Origin: Microbacterium sp. 1.5R
GTDB lineage: Bacteria > Actinomycetota > Actinomycetes > Actinomycetales > Microbacteriaceae
Length of the DNA stretch: 64,000 nt
Assembly (NCBI RefSeq): GCF_007667425.1
Contig: NZ_VDRC01000001.1
Location: 372,001 to 436,000 of the forward strand
Direction of reading: 5' to 3'
The translations under genes and the position numbers were made by a program. Of the stretch, positions 18,120 through 27,337 are shown one piece after another. The stretch's first letter is position 1. Every line of letters begins with the position of its first letter. The notes below the pieces were generated by a model, which did no database searches, was not told the DNA's origin, and saw only the letters and a list, made by a program, of their open reading frames with translations.

Positions 18120-19273
18120 GCGACGTCTGGGGCGACGACCGTCATCAACGCGCTCTCGGCCGTGAGTCCCGGCCCGAAGGCCATCGCCGCCACCCGCTCG
18201 CCGTTCCGCGCTCCCTCGTCGAGGATCCGCTTGAGGACGAAGAGGATCGTCGCACTCGACATGTTGCCCTTCTCCCGCAGGGTCTCCCGCGCCGGCATCA
18301 TCTGCTCGTCGCTGAGGTGCAACCGGTCCTGGATGCGATCGAGGATGCTGCGTCCCCCCGGATGGATGGCCCAGTGCGCGACCCGGCCGCCGACGAGGCC
18401 CTGGTCGAAGGCCTCCGCGAGGTCCTCATCGCGGGCGTAGAGGGGGCGGATGGCGCCGATGATCGTCTCGCCGATGATCTGCGGCACGGCCGTCGACAGG
18501 ATCATCTCGAACCCGCTGTCGCCGATCGTCCACGCCATGTCCTTCTCGCCCTCCTCCGCGATGGCGGTGTGGAAGCCGTCGAGCACCACGCCTCGCTCCC
18601 CTGCCGGCATGTCACGTGCGGTGACGATGCCTGCGGCAGCGCCGTCCGCGAACAGCGAGCACGCCACGATGAGGTCGGGATCCTCCGACGACCGCAGGTG
18701 CAGGGTGCACAGCTCCACGCTGACGACCAGCACGACGGCCTCGGGATCCGCCGCACAGAACTGGCTCGCCGCCTTCAGCGCGGGCATCGCGGCGTAGCAG
18801 CCCATGAAGCCGAGGTGGTAGCGCTGGACACTGTCTCGCAGACCCAGTGCGCGCACGATCTCGTATTCCGGGCCGGGGGCGTGGAATCCCGTGCAGGAAA
18901 CGGTGATGACGTGGGTGACATCGGCGGCCTGCAGCTCGGGGTCGGCCTCGAGAGCGCCGCGCGCCGCCGCGATGAAGAGAGGGGTCGCCTCCTGCACGTA
19001 GACCTCGTTGCGGGTCTTCGTGCCCGGCGCGAGGAGCAGGCCCGACCCCCGGTCGAAGAACGTGGGGTCGTCGATGCGGCTGGTCGGCGACAGCTCGGCG
19101 ATCACCGTGTGGCGTTCGTCGATGCCCGACCCGTTGAACGACGCGCCGATGAGCCGCTGGCCGAGACGCCCGATGTCGGGCTGAGACGCGAACAGGTCGC
19201 GGATCCGGTCTTGCTGAATGACGGTGTCTGGCACGATCGTGTGCAGCGATCGGAGGACAGCGGGGCGACTCAT
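18116..19273 (-). CDS. Type III polyketide synthase (chalcone/stilbene synthase family)
   Basis: 385-aa homodimeric-type ketosynthase that extends an acyl-CoA starter with malonyl-CoA. Catalytic triad regions are visible: Cys159 in HLGFMGCYAAM, His in WAIHPGGRSIL and Asn in GNMSSATILFVL. I start at ATG 19273; upstream frame is Ser/Pro/Arg-rich and lies over the CYTH gene's end. Followed by a coupled methyltransferase. Products in related actinobacteria are alkylresorcinols, alkylpyrones or tetrahydroxynaphthalene; sequence alone does not decide. No oxidoreductase or prenyltransferase is adjacent. Confidence 0.9.
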   Translation of the reverse strand: MSRPAVLRSLHTIVPDTVIQQDRIRDLFASQPDIGRLGQRLIGASFNGSGIDERHTVIAELSPTSRIDDPTFFDRGSGLLLAPGTKTRNEVYVQEATPLFIAAARGALEADPELQAADVTHVITVSCTGFHAPGPEYEIVRALGLRDSVQRYHLGFMGCYAAMPALKAASQFCAADPEAVVLVVSVELCTLHLRSSEDPDLIVACSLFADGAAAGIVTARDMPAGERGVVLDGFHTAIAEEGEKDMAWTIGDSGFEMILSTAVPQIIGETIIGAIRPLYARDEDLAEAFDQGLVGGRVAHWAIHPGGRSILDRIQDRLHLSDEQMMPARETLREKGNMSSATILFVLKRILDEGARNGERVAAMAFGPGLTAESALMTVVAPDVA

Positions 19274-19325
19274 CCTGTCACTCAAGCACGAGCCGTCCCG
19301 GAGCCGGAAGGGGGTTGCGCCACCC

Positions 19326-19961
19326 TCAGAATCCGAGCGCTCTGGCGAGCTTGGAGTCGGATGCCGCTGCGCGCCCACCCGCGGCGGCGATCGCCTCCTC
19401 GGCGGCGGCGAACAGAGCCTCGCGATCGACAGCGCCTGCGGGGGCGGCCGGGCCCAGCTCGAGCTCCCATTCGCGCCATTCGCGCTGCACGCCCTGGCGC
19501 AGATCCGTCGCTCTGACGTGGTCGTCGACGAACTCCGCGATCACACCGTCGGCGCCGGTGATCAGGTAGGCGGTGCGATGGTTCTCGATGCGCGCGAGCG
19601 GCGACAGGTCGTCCGTGGTCCAACGCGCGAGCGCGTCGACGATCGCCGGCGGCACCGAGGAGTCGTCGTCGCCGAGCGGCCAGCCCATCTCGAGACGCCC
19701 GTCGCCCTCTCTGGGCCCCTTGATGTGCCATCCGGCATCGGGGCCGCCGGTACGACGTCGGAGTGCGACGCCCGCACGTGACAGCGCGGCATCCGCGGTG
19801 TCGAGGTAGCGGGCGTCGAGCTCGCGCACCTCGCCATTCGACACCGCGATGACCCCGGGGAGGCTGCGCCACTCAGGCAGCGGCGTCTCCGGGTCGACGT
19901 CGTACTTGCGCTCGACCTCGACGGTGCGCGACGGCCCGTCGTGGCCGTGCGGGTCAGTCAT
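19326..19961 (-). CDS. CYTH-domain protein
   Basis: 211-aa triphosphate-tunnel metalloenzyme fold. The N-terminal EVERKYDVD (ExExK, residues 15-19) and later Arg/Lys/Glu clusters (HIKGPREGD, EWREWELELG) are family features. Members hydrolyse inorganic triphosphate or make cAMP. The ATG lies 8 nt inside the preceding 71-aa gene, so translation is coupled. Substrate not predicted. Confidence 0.85.
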   Translation of the reverse strand: MTDPHGHDGPSRTVEVERKYDVDPETPLPEWRSLPGVIAVSNGEVRELDARYLDTADAALSRAGVALRRRTGGPDAGWHIKGPREGDGRLEMGWPLGDDDSSVPPAIVDALARWTTDDLSPLARIENHRTAYLITGADGVIAEFVDDHVRATDLRQGVQREWREWELELGPAAPAGAVDREALFAAAEEAIAAAGGRAAASDSKLARALGF

Positions 19962-20169
19962 CCGCGGAATTGATGTCCTCGAGGGACTCGTCGAACCAGT
20001 AGTCCAGCTCGGTGGGGCCGTCGGAGTCCCCGGTGTTCTGCGCGTCTCCGCGGCGGTTGTAGACCACCTGCGTCTCGCTGTAGGGGACGATCAGCTTGTC
20101 GTCGGATTCGTCGTCGATGGGGATGATCTGCCCGTCGAGCGGGCCTCCGTGGAGTCGTGCGAGTGCCAT
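19954..20169 (-). CDS. Small conserved hypothetical protein, 71 aa
   Basis: Short acidic soluble protein beginning with ARLHGGPLDGQIIPID; no catalytic motif recognised. Supported as real by a -10 TAGGGT (20181-20176) exactly 6 nt before the ATG and an 8-nt overlap with the CYTH gene. Confidence 0.75.
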   Translation of the reverse strand: MALARLHGGPLDGQIIPIDDESDDKLIVPYSETQVVYNRRGDAQNTGDSDGPTELDYWFDESLEDINSADD

Positions 20170-20204
20170 GCCCTCACCCTAGCCCCGATGCGTCCGTCCC
20201 GTTC

Positions 20205-20675
20205 TCAGCCCACGACGATGCCGAGGGCCGCGCCGACGATCATCCACGGCCCGAAGGCGATGTGCGTGGATCCGTTCGCTCGGCGGAGAAGCATCAGACC
20301 GCAGGCGAAGAGGGCGCCGAGGACGAAGGCGGCTGCGGCGCCGACGACGAGCTCCTGCCAGCCGTGCCAGCCGAGCAGCAGCCCGATGCCGGCGGCGAGC
20401 TTCACGTCTCCCCCGCCCATGCCGTCGCGGCTGATCAGTCGGAGGAGCGCGTAGAAGCCGCCGAGGACGAGCAGCCCCGTTCCGCCCCTGAGCAGAGCGG
20501 CTGTGTCGTGCGAGACGAGGGCGTCGACGGTGGCGAGAAGGAGCAATGCGCCGAGGGTGGGGAGCACGATCCGATCCGGCAGTCGGTGGGTTCGCAGATC
20601 GATCACGACGAGTCGGGCGGCGACGATGAGGAGGCCGAGATGCACGAGGACGATGAGCACGGGACGCGGATCCAT
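20205..20675 (-). CDS. Prepilin peptidase (A24 family), methylase-less short form
   Basis: 156-aa polytopic membrane aspartyl protease processing type IV prepilin-like leaders. Both catalytic aspartates are seen: Asp26 in VVIDLRTHRLPDR and Asp90 in GMGGGDVKLAAG. It lacks the N-terminal zinc/methyltransferase domain, as in many actinobacterial forms. Leaderless signal TAGCCT (20687-20682) 6 nt before the ATG. No pilin genes lie in the window, so its substrates are elsewhere. Confidence 0.88.
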   Translation of the reverse strand: MDPRPVLIVLVHLGLLIVAARLVVIDLRTHRLPDRIVLPTLGALLLLATVDALVSHDTAALLRGGTGLLVLGGFYALLRLISRDGMGGGDVKLAAGIGLLLGWHGWQELVVGAAAAFVLGALFACGLMLLRRANGSTHIAFGPWMIVGAALGIVVG

Positions 20676-20739
20676 CCGGGAAGGCTAGGGAACGCGCGGA
20701 TGCCGTGCGCCGCGGTTGTGGATAACCGGGCGCGTGAGG

Positions 20740-21030
20740 TCAGAGGTCGATGATGTCGAGGTCGACGAGCACCACGTCGCCCTCGGAGATGCCCTGCGCG
20801 TCGCGGATCGCCCTCTTGAGCGGCAGTACGAACGCGGACCCGTCGAAGAAGATAGACGTGTTCCAGATCGATGCTCCGATGCGCGCGCGGACCCGCAACG
20901 ATCCGAATCCGCGCTGCGGGGCGGGCAGCTCGCGGAGCTCGAGTGAGATCTCCGCCGGCATGGTCGCGAAGAACCAGTCGTCGACACGCTTCTCCCAGCG
21001 GGTGACGGCGCTCTCGAACTCGATCTGCAT
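20740..21030 (-). CDS. DUF1905 domain protein
   Basis: 96-aa beta-rich protein with the DUF1905 pattern (WFFATMPAEISLEL, GFGSLRVRARIG, FVLPLKRAIRDA, GDVVLVDL). Function unknown. -10 TACGCT is 6 nt before the ATG. Divergent from the SOS operon; the LexA-like box lies in the shared intergenic region, nearer imuA. Confidence 0.8.
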   Translation of the reverse strand: MQIEFESAVTRWEKRVDDWFFATMPAEISLELRELPAPQRGFGSLRVRARIGASIWNTSIFFDGSAFVLPLKRAIRDAQGISEGDVVLVDLDIIDL

Positions 21031-21118
21031 GGGTTCAGCGTAGCCACGACCTGCGACATGACAGTTCGCGCACCAATGTCGGGGGTTCGAATTATCGTGA
21101 CTACTCCAGTTGATTTAC

Positions 21119-21134
21119 TCGTACATATCTTCGA
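21119..21134 (+). promoter_or_regulatory. LexA (SOS) box of the imuA operon
   Basis: TCGTACATATCTTCGA matches the actinobacterial SOS consensus TCGAAC-N4-GTTCGA at 10 of 12 fixed positions and sits 10 nt before the imuA ATG, where LexA would block transcription. ImuAB-DnaE2 operons are known LexA targets. Confidence 0.8.
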
Positions 21135-21144
21135 GGATGGATGC

Positions 21145-21936
21145 ATGGCGATCGGACTCGATGCGATGTCGGCGATCTCCCCGGCGGGCGACTCCCGAGC
21201 CGGGGAGGTGCTCCGGCTGCGCCGGGAGATCAGCCGTATGCAGCGCCGACGCAGCGACCTCCCCCTGCTTCCGGTCGACGACGCCCTCGCCCCGCTGCTC
21301 CCCGATCAGGGGTTGCAGGCCGGCGCGGCGTACACGGTCTCGCCCTCTCCCAGTCTCGTGCTCGCCCTGCTCAGCGCCGCCTCCCGACGAGGCCTCTGGT
21401 GCGCCGTGGTCGGCATGCCCACTCTGGGCGTCGAGGCGGCCGCGGCGTTCGGGATCGAGCTCCCGCGCCTGATCCTCGTGCCTGACCCCGGCGATCGCTG
21501 GCTCGCGGCGACCTCCGCTCTCGCCGAGGTCGTCCCCCTGATCGCCGTACAGCCGGGAGGCCGTGTGCGAGATGCCGACGTCTCCCGCTTGAGCGCCCGA
21601 CTGCGCGACCGTGGCAGCACACTGCTGGTCACCGAGTCGGAGTTCTCCGGCGCGTGGCCGCAGAGCGAAGGCGCCATCCGTCTGCATGATCAGCAGTGGG
21701 AGGGCATCGGCGAGGGCTGGGGGCTGATCGAGGGGTCGACGGCGACGGTCACCGCGCGCACCAGGCATACCCCGACAGGAGCGAGCGTACGGGTGCGCCT
21801 GCCGGGCAGCCACGGCGCCGTCGAAGCGATCTCCGAGCAGACGACCGCCGAGACGGTCGCCGAGCTCACCGCGCTGCCCGGCCTGCGCGGCGGAGACGTC
21901 GCCCCGCCCGAGTACCCGCTGGCGGTGGCCGGATGA
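21145..21936 (+). CDS. imuA: ImuA-family SOS mutasome protein
   Basis: 263-aa RecA-like-fold protein without a clear catalytic Walker A, as typical of ImuA proteins. Located first in a three-gene operon with imuB (ATGA overlap) and dnaE2. I start at ATG 21145, which has GAGG 8 nt upstream; the open frame to 21058 would cross the LexA box. ImuA proteins support damage-induced translesion synthesis, probably by linking RecA or the replisome to ImuB. Confidence 0.85.
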   Translation: MAIGLDAMSAISPAGDSRAGEVLRLRREISRMQRRRSDLPLLPVDDALAPLLPDQGLQAGAAYTVSPSPSLVLALLSAASRRGLWCAVVGMPTLGVEAAAAFGIELPRLILVPDPGDRWLAATSALAEVVPLIAVQPGGRVRDADVSRLSARLRDRGSTLLVTESEFSGAWPQSEGAIRLHDQQWEGIGEGWGLIEGSTATVTARTRHTPTGASVRVRLPGSHGAVEAISEQTTAETVAELTALPGLRGGDVAPPEYPLAVAG

Positions 21937-23471
21937 CAGCCCCCCTCCGAGTCCTCGTGCTGTGGTTCCCGGATTGGCCGTTGCGGGCGGCCCTGGGCGG
22001 AGCGCCGCCCCATCCACCCACCGCGATCGTGCATGCGAACACGGTGGTCGCCTGCACGGCGTCGGCGAGGGCGCACGGTGTGCGCGCCGGCCAGCGCCGC
22101 CGCGTCGCTCAGGGTCACATCTCGTCGCTGCGAGTGCTCCCCCATGATCCTGCGCGGGACGAGCGGGCATTCCTGCCTGTGCTGCAGCTCATCGAGAAGC
22201 ACGCGCCGGGTGCCGCTCTCCTGCGTCCCGGACTGGCCGCGTTGCGGGCACGGGGCATCTCCCGCTATCACGACGGTGAAGCGGAGGCCGGCCATGCCCT
22301 GATCCGCGTCCTCGCAGAGGCGGGCTATCCCGAGGTGCGGGTGGGGATCGCCGACGGGCCGTTCACCGCCGAGCTCGCCGCGCGGGGTGCCGACCCCTGC
22401 ACGGTGGTGCCCTCCGGACGCGCAGAGGAGTTCCTGCATCCGCTCCCCGTGGGAGTGCTGCGCGATGAGCAGCTCACCGGACTGCTGACCCGCCTGGGGG
22501 TGCGCACTCTCGGTGACTTCGCCCGGCTCGACGGCATCGAGGTGCGCGATCGCTTCGGCGAGCGCGGTGCTCGACTGCACGCCCTCGCGGCCGGCGCCGA
22601 CTCCCGGGCGGTCGTGCCTCGACCACCCGATCCGGAACTCGTGCGCTCCATCGAGTTCGAGGCGCCCCTGGCCGGCGCCGATCAGGTGGCTTTCGCGGTA
22701 CGGCAGACCGCGGATGCCGTGATGCTCGCCCTGGCCGACGCCTCGGTGGTGTGCACCGAGGTGCGGATCGACCTCACCGACGACGACGGGCGCGTGTACT
22801 CCCGCACGTGGCTGCATCCGACCTGCTTCGATGCAGCCGACCTCGTCGACCGCATCCGCTGGCAGCTCGAGGCTCTGGCGGCCGAATCGGCGAAGGAGCC
22901 GGTCGATGAGGCCAGGGCCTTCGGTGGCATCGACATGGTGCGCATCGTGCCGACGGCCGTCGACGACGCCGCCCATCATCAGCCAGGACTCTTCGGCTCA
23001 GGTACCGATGAGCGCCTTCACCACGCCGTCTCCCGGGTGCAGACGATGCTCGGTCATCAGGGTGTCGTGACGGCCGCGCTCTCCGGCGGTCGCTGGCTCG
23101 CCGACCGCCAGGTGCTCACTCCCTGGGGTGAGCGATCGGTCGCACCGCGCGATCCTGATCGCCCATGGCCGGGGAGCCTCCCCGATCCGCTCCCCGCAGA
23201 GGTCTTCCGTCCTCCCCGGCCGATCGGCGTGCAGACGTCGGACGGCGCTTCCGTCGAGATCGACGAACGAGGGGCGCTGTCCGCGGTTCCCGCACTCATC
23301 GACGGCGACGATGTACGGGCATGGGCCGGCCCCTGGCCGATCCACGAGAGACGCTGGGAGAGCACGGGCGGCAAGAGAGGGCACCGGCTGCAGATCGTCG
23401 ACGGTCACGACCGCGCATGGCTCGTCTTCTCCGCCGGCGACCGCTGGTGGGCCGAGGGGCGGTACCGCTGA
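21933..23471 (+). CDS. imuB: ImuB, catalytically inactive Y-family polymerase-like protein
   Basis: 512 aa with the Y-family palm/finger and little-finger layout, beginning LRVLVLWFPDWPL. The metal-binding acidic residues are not all kept (the second conserved acidic motif is replaced near LRPGLAALRARG), as known for ImuB. A beta-clamp-binding motif QPGLFG is at about 350-355, and the C-terminus likely contacts ImuA/DnaE2. Starts within the imuA stop (ATGA) and ends in a TGATG overlap with dnaE2. It recruits the error-prone polymerase to the clamp. Confidence 0.9.
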   Translation: MTAPLRVLVLWFPDWPLRAALGGAPPHPPTAIVHANTVVACTASARAHGVRAGQRRRVAQGHISSLRVLPHDPARDERAFLPVLQLIEKHAPGAALLRPGLAALRARGISRYHDGEAEAGHALIRVLAEAGYPEVRVGIADGPFTAELAARGADPCTVVPSGRAEEFLHPLPVGVLRDEQLTGLLTRLGVRTLGDFARLDGIEVRDRFGERGARLHALAAGADSRAVVPRPPDPELVRSIEFEAPLAGADQVAFAVRQTADAVMLALADASVVCTEVRIDLTDDDGRVYSRTWLHPTCFDAADLVDRIRWQLEALAAESAKEPVDEARAFGGIDMVRIVPTAVDDAAHHQPGLFGSGTDERLHHAVSRVQTMLGHQGVVTAALSGGRWLADRQVLTPWGERSVAPRDPDRPWPGSLPDPLPAEVFRPPRPIGVQTSDGASVEIDERGALSAVPALIDGDDVRAWAGPWPIHERRWESTGGKRGHRLQIVDGHDRAWLVFSAGDRWWAEGRYR

Positions 23472-26400
23472 TGGGCTGGCACAACCCTCCGCAGACCTGG
23501 CGCGAGCTCGAGCGCACTCTGAGCGGCGAGGAGTCCCCCTATCCGATCGGCGGCCCCGAGCCCCGCCTCGACCGTCCCGACCCCGGCCCGGTCAGCACCA
23601 GGAAGAAACGCACCCCGCCCACAGCGGTCACCAGACCGGCCGACCCCGTGCCGTACGCCGAGCTGCACGCGCACTCCTCGTACTCGTTCCTCGACGGGGC
23701 GTCGTCGCCGGAAGACCTCCTCGCCGAGGCCGAGCGGCTCGGACTCGCGGCGCTGGCCCTCACCGACCACGACGGCTTCTACGGGGCGGCGCGCTTCGCC
23801 GAGGTCGCCGAGCTGATGGAGGTGCACGTGCAGACCGTGTACGGCGCCGAGCTCTCCCTGGGCCTCGACGGGCCGCAGCGCGGTGCCGCCGATCCGGTCG
23901 GCGACCACCTGCTCGTGCTCGCCGACGGACTCGAGGGCTACCACCGCCTGTCGGCCACCATGACGGGCGCTCACCTCCGCGGGGGCGAGAAGGGCAGGCC
24001 GGTCTATGACATGGACGAACTCGCGGCGACGGCCGACGGACACTGGACGGTGCTCACCGGATGCCGCAAGGGCGCCGTCCGCCGCGGACTCGAGGTCGGC
24101 GACGCGATGACCCCGCTGCGACGGCTCGTCGACCTCTTCGGCCGGGATCGCGTGGCCGTCGAGCTCTTCGACCACGGCGACCCCCAGGACACCCGTCGCA
24201 ACGACGCCCTCGCCGAGCTCGCTCGCAGACTGAGGCTTCCCGTGGTCGCGACGAACAACGTCCACTACGCCACACCAGAGCGCGCATCTCTCGCCGAGGC
24301 CGTCTCGGCGGTCCGGGCTGTGCGCAGCATGGACGACCTCGACGGCTGGCTCCCTGCGCACGGCGGCGCGCACCTGCGCAGCGGCGCCGAGATGGCCGCC
24401 CGGTTCCGCCGCTATCCTGGCGCGATCTCCTCCGGGCTCGAGATCGCCGCGGCATCCGCCTTCCCGCTTCGGAGCGCGCGACCGGCCCTTCCGAAGCAGG
24501 AGGTGCCGGAGGGACACACGCCCATGACCTGGCTGCGGCATCTCGTGTGGGAGGCGGTGCCGTCGAAGTATCCGCGCCTCGACGACGACGGCCGCCGTCG
24601 GATCCACCGCGAGCTCGACGTGATCGAGGAGAAGGACTTCCCCGGCTACTTCCTCATCGTGCACGGCATCGTGGCAGAGGCACGGCGGCGCGGCATCCTC
24701 TGCCAGGGCCGAGGCTCTGCTGCGGCGAGCGCGGTCTGCTACCTGCTGGGGATCACCGCGGTGGACCCCATCCTCTACCGCCTCCCCTTCGAGAGGTTCC
24801 TCGCGACCACCCGTTCGGAGGAGCCGGACATCGACGTGGACTTCGACTCCGATCGCCGGGAGGAGATCATCCAGTGGGTGTACCGCGAGTACGGGCGCGA
24901 GCGCGCAGCGCAGGTGGCCAACGTCATCCAGTACCGCCCCAAGAACGCCGTCCGCGACATGGCGAGAGCGCTCGGGCACTCCGTGGGGCAGCAGGACGCC
25001 TGGTCGCGCCAGGTAGACGGCTGGAGCACCAGGCTGGAGGTCGCCGACGAGCACGACATCCCGGCAGATGTCCTCGACTATGCGGGCGAGCTGCTCAAAG
25101 CACCGCGGCATCTCGGCATCCATTCCGGCGGCATGGTGCTCACGGCGAGACCCGTGGGCGAGGTGGTCCCGGTGGAGCACGCCCGCATGGAGAACCGCAC
25201 CGTCATCCAGTGGGACAAGGACGACGCGGCGTGGATGGGCCTGGTGAAGTTCGACCTGCTCGGCCTCGGCATGCTCGCCGCCCTGCAGCACTGCTTCGAC
25301 CTCATCCTCGATGCGACCGGCGAGAAGTGGACATTGGAGACGCTACCGAAAGAGGAACCGGCCGTCTACGACATGCTCTGCCGCGCCGACTCGATCGGGG
25401 TGTTCCAGGTGGAGTCCCGAGCGCAGATCGGCCTGCTCCCCCGGCTGCAGCCCCGACGGTTCTACGACCTGGCGATCCAGATCGCGCTGATCCGTCCAGG
25501 GCCCATCCAGGGCGGGGCGGTGCATCCGTTCGTCCGCCGGAAGATGGCGAAGGACGCCCTCGACGAGGAGAATCGTGCCCGCGCCGTCCGGGGCGAGGAG
25601 CCGGTGCTGCTGGATATCCCCTACCCGCACGACGATCTGAAGCCGATCCTGGAGCGCACGCTCGGCATCCCGATCTTCCAGGAGCAGCTGATCCAGATGG
25701 CGACGGCGATCGGCGACTGCACTGCCGATGAGGCAGATCTGCTGCGGCGTGCCATGGGGTCGAAGCGCGGGCTGGAGAAGATCGAGAAGGTGCGCGACAA
25801 GCTCTATGCGGGGATGACGCGGCGCGGCCTCTCGAAGGAGCAGTCCGACCGGATCTACGCGCAGATCCAGGCGTTCTCGAACTTCGGCTTCGCGGAGTCG
25901 CACTCCCTGTCGTTCGCGCTGCTCGTCTACGCCAGCTCCTGGCTGAAGCTGCACTACCCCGCGGCGTTCCTCGCGGGCTTGCTGCGCTCGCAGCCCATGG
26001 GCTTCTACTCGGCGGCGACTCTCACCGCCGACGCCCGCCGCCACGGTGTGCAAGTGCGCAGGCCCGACCTGCACGCCTCGGGCGCCACCGACACTCTCGA
26101 ACCGCTCACCGACGAGACAGAGCGGATGCCGACTGGTCTCGACTCGTGTCGTGAGGCGGATCAACCGGACACCCCTCGTTTCGACCGCACCCAGCCCGAT
26201 GACTCCGCGGCCCACCGCCGTGACGGCGGGTACGCGGTCAGGCTCGGCCTCAGCGGCGTCCGAGGAATCGGCCTCCCCCTCGCCGAGCGGATCGTCTCCG
26301 AGCGAGAGGCGCACGGGCCGTACCGCGACCTGCACGACCTCGTGCGGCGGACGGATGCCACGGCCGCACAGCTGGAAGCCCTGGCCACGGCGGGGGCGTT

Positions 26401-26935
26401 CGAGTCGCTGGGACTGCAGCGACGGGAGGCGATGTGGCTCGCCGGTGCGGCGGCCGAGGATCGATCGCGGTTCCTCCCGGGCACCGTGGTCTCGGTGCAG
26501 CCGCCTCTGTTCGCGGATCAGTCGAGCTACGAGCAGCTGTCGTCCGACCTGTGGGCGACCGGGGTCTCCACCGACGACCATCCGATGGCGCACTTCCGCG
26601 CGGCGTTGACGGATCGGGGCGTGCTCTCCTCCCGTGACCTGCAGTCGCACGAGACCGGTCGTCGGGTCGAGGTCTCCGGTCTCGTCACCCATCGGCAACG
26701 ACCGGCGACCGCCGCTGGCGTCACGTTCCTCAACCTCGAGGACGAAAGCGGTCTGATCAACGTCATCTGCTCGACCGGGGTGTGGGCACGTTATCGCCGC
26801 ATAGCTCGGGATTCGCCGGCACTCATCATCCGCGGCATCCTGGAACGCTCGCCCGAGGGGGTGATCAACATCCTCGCCGATGCGTTCGAAGACCTCCGAA
26901 CAGGGGTCGCGCATCGCTCCCGGGACTTCCGCTGA
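23471..26935 (+). CDS. dnaE2: Error-prone DNA polymerase III alpha subunit DnaE2 (ImuC)
   Basis: 1154-aa C-family polymerase. PHP domain from about residue 60 (ELHAHSSYSFLDGASSPEDL, LTDHDGF), catalytic aspartates in PDIDVDFDSD (about 452-461), tandem helix-hairpin-helix region and a C-terminal OB fold (VSGLVTHRQRP onward). A non-conserved acidic stretch lies at about 870-920 after VRRPDLHASG. One-base overlap with imuB makes a single LexA-controlled SOS operon for damage tolerance and induced mutation. Confidence 0.95.
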   Translation: MGWHNPPQTWRELERTLSGEESPYPIGGPEPRLDRPDPGPVSTRKKRTPPTAVTRPADPVPYAELHAHSSYSFLDGASSPEDLLAEAERLGLAALALTDHDGFYGAARFAEVAELMEVHVQTVYGAELSLGLDGPQRGAADPVGDHLLVLADGLEGYHRLSATMTGAHLRGGEKGRPVYDMDELAATADGHWTVLTGCRKGAVRRGLEVGDAMTPLRRLVDLFGRDRVAVELFDHGDPQDTRRNDALAELARRLRLPVVATNNVHYATPERASLAEAVSAVRAVRSMDDLDGWLPAHGGAHLRSGAEMAARFRRYPGAISSGLEIAAASAFPLRSARPALPKQEVPEGHTPMTWLRHLVWEAVPSKYPRLDDDGRRRIHRELDVIEEKDFPGYFLIVHGIVAEARRRGILCQGRGSAAASAVCYLLGITAVDPILYRLPFERFLATTRSEEPDIDVDFDSDRREEIIQWVYREYGRERAAQVANVIQYRPKNAVRDMARALGHSVGQQDAWSRQVDGWSTRLEVADEHDIPADVLDYAGELLKAPRHLGIHSGGMVLTARPVGEVVPVEHARMENRTVIQWDKDDAAWMGLVKFDLLGLGMLAALQHCFDLILDATGEKWTLETLPKEEPAVYDMLCRADSIGVFQVESRAQIGLLPRLQPRRFYDLAIQIALIRPGPIQGGAVHPFVRRKMAKDALDEENRARAVRGEEPVLLDIPYPHDDLKPILERTLGIPIFQEQLIQMATAIGDCTADEADLLRRAMGSKRGLEKIEKVRDKLYAGMTRRGLSKEQSDRIYAQIQAFSNFGFAESHSLSFALLVYASSWLKLHYPAAFLAGLLRSQPMGFYSAATLTADARRHGVQVRRPDLHASGATDTLEPLTDETERMPTGLDSCREADQPDTPRFDRTQPDDSAAHRRDGGYAVRLGLSGVRGIGLPLAERIVSEREAHGPYRDLHDLVRRTDATAAQLEALATAGAFESLGLQRREAMWLAGAAAEDRSRFLPGTVVSVQPPLFADQSSYEQLSSDLWATGVSTDDHPMAHFRAALTDRGVLSSRDLQSHETGRRVEVSGLVTHRQRPATAAGVTFLNLEDESGLINVICSTGVWARYRRIARDSPALIIRGILERSPEGVINILADAFEDLRTGVAHRSRDFR

Positions 26936-26950
26936 TCCGAGGACGGCGGC

Positions 26951-27337
26951 TCACCAGAAGCGGTCGGCCTCCGGCTCGGGCACCCCGTCGGCCCCACCCC
27001 ACCGGTCGGCTTCCGCTTTCGCCGCCTCGGCCGCGGCATCCGCACCCAGTAGCGCGGCGCGGGCGTTCGTCGCTCCTGCGCCGTCTCCCTCGACGTCGAC
27101 CGTGAGCACAGTGCGCGCGCCCGCGCCGATCGTCACCGTGCAATCGAGCACTCGCCCCGACCACCGCACGACCTCGCCCCGCGTGCTCTCATCCGCGACG
27201 TAGCGGATTCCGGTGTCCAGATCGACGAACTGCAGCACCGCAGCCCGTCCGCTCTCCTCGTCAACGGCTTCCATGATGTCGAGACGATGCCCTCGCTCGA
27301 CGGCGATCTGGGCGTTCAGCACGAGCCTTCTGTCCAT
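26951..27337 (-). CDS. Conserved hypothetical protein, 128 aa
   Basis: Soluble protein with a beta-rich N-terminal half and an Ala-rich C-terminal helix ending EADRFW. No family recognised. Supported by -10 TAGAGT exactly 6 nt before the ATG (leaderless). Convergent with dnaE2 with only 15 bp between. Confidence 0.75.
   Translation of the reverse strand: MDRRLVLNAQIAVERGHRLDIMEAVDEESGRAAVLQFVDLDTGIRYVADESTRGEVVRWSGRVLDCTVTIGAGARTVLTVDVEGDGAGATNARAALLGADAAAEAAKAEADRWGGADGVPEPEADRFW

Noticed and set aside
21058..21144. Longer ImuA start at 21058
   Set aside because: It would place the LexA box inside the coding region; ATG 21145 has a GAGG site.
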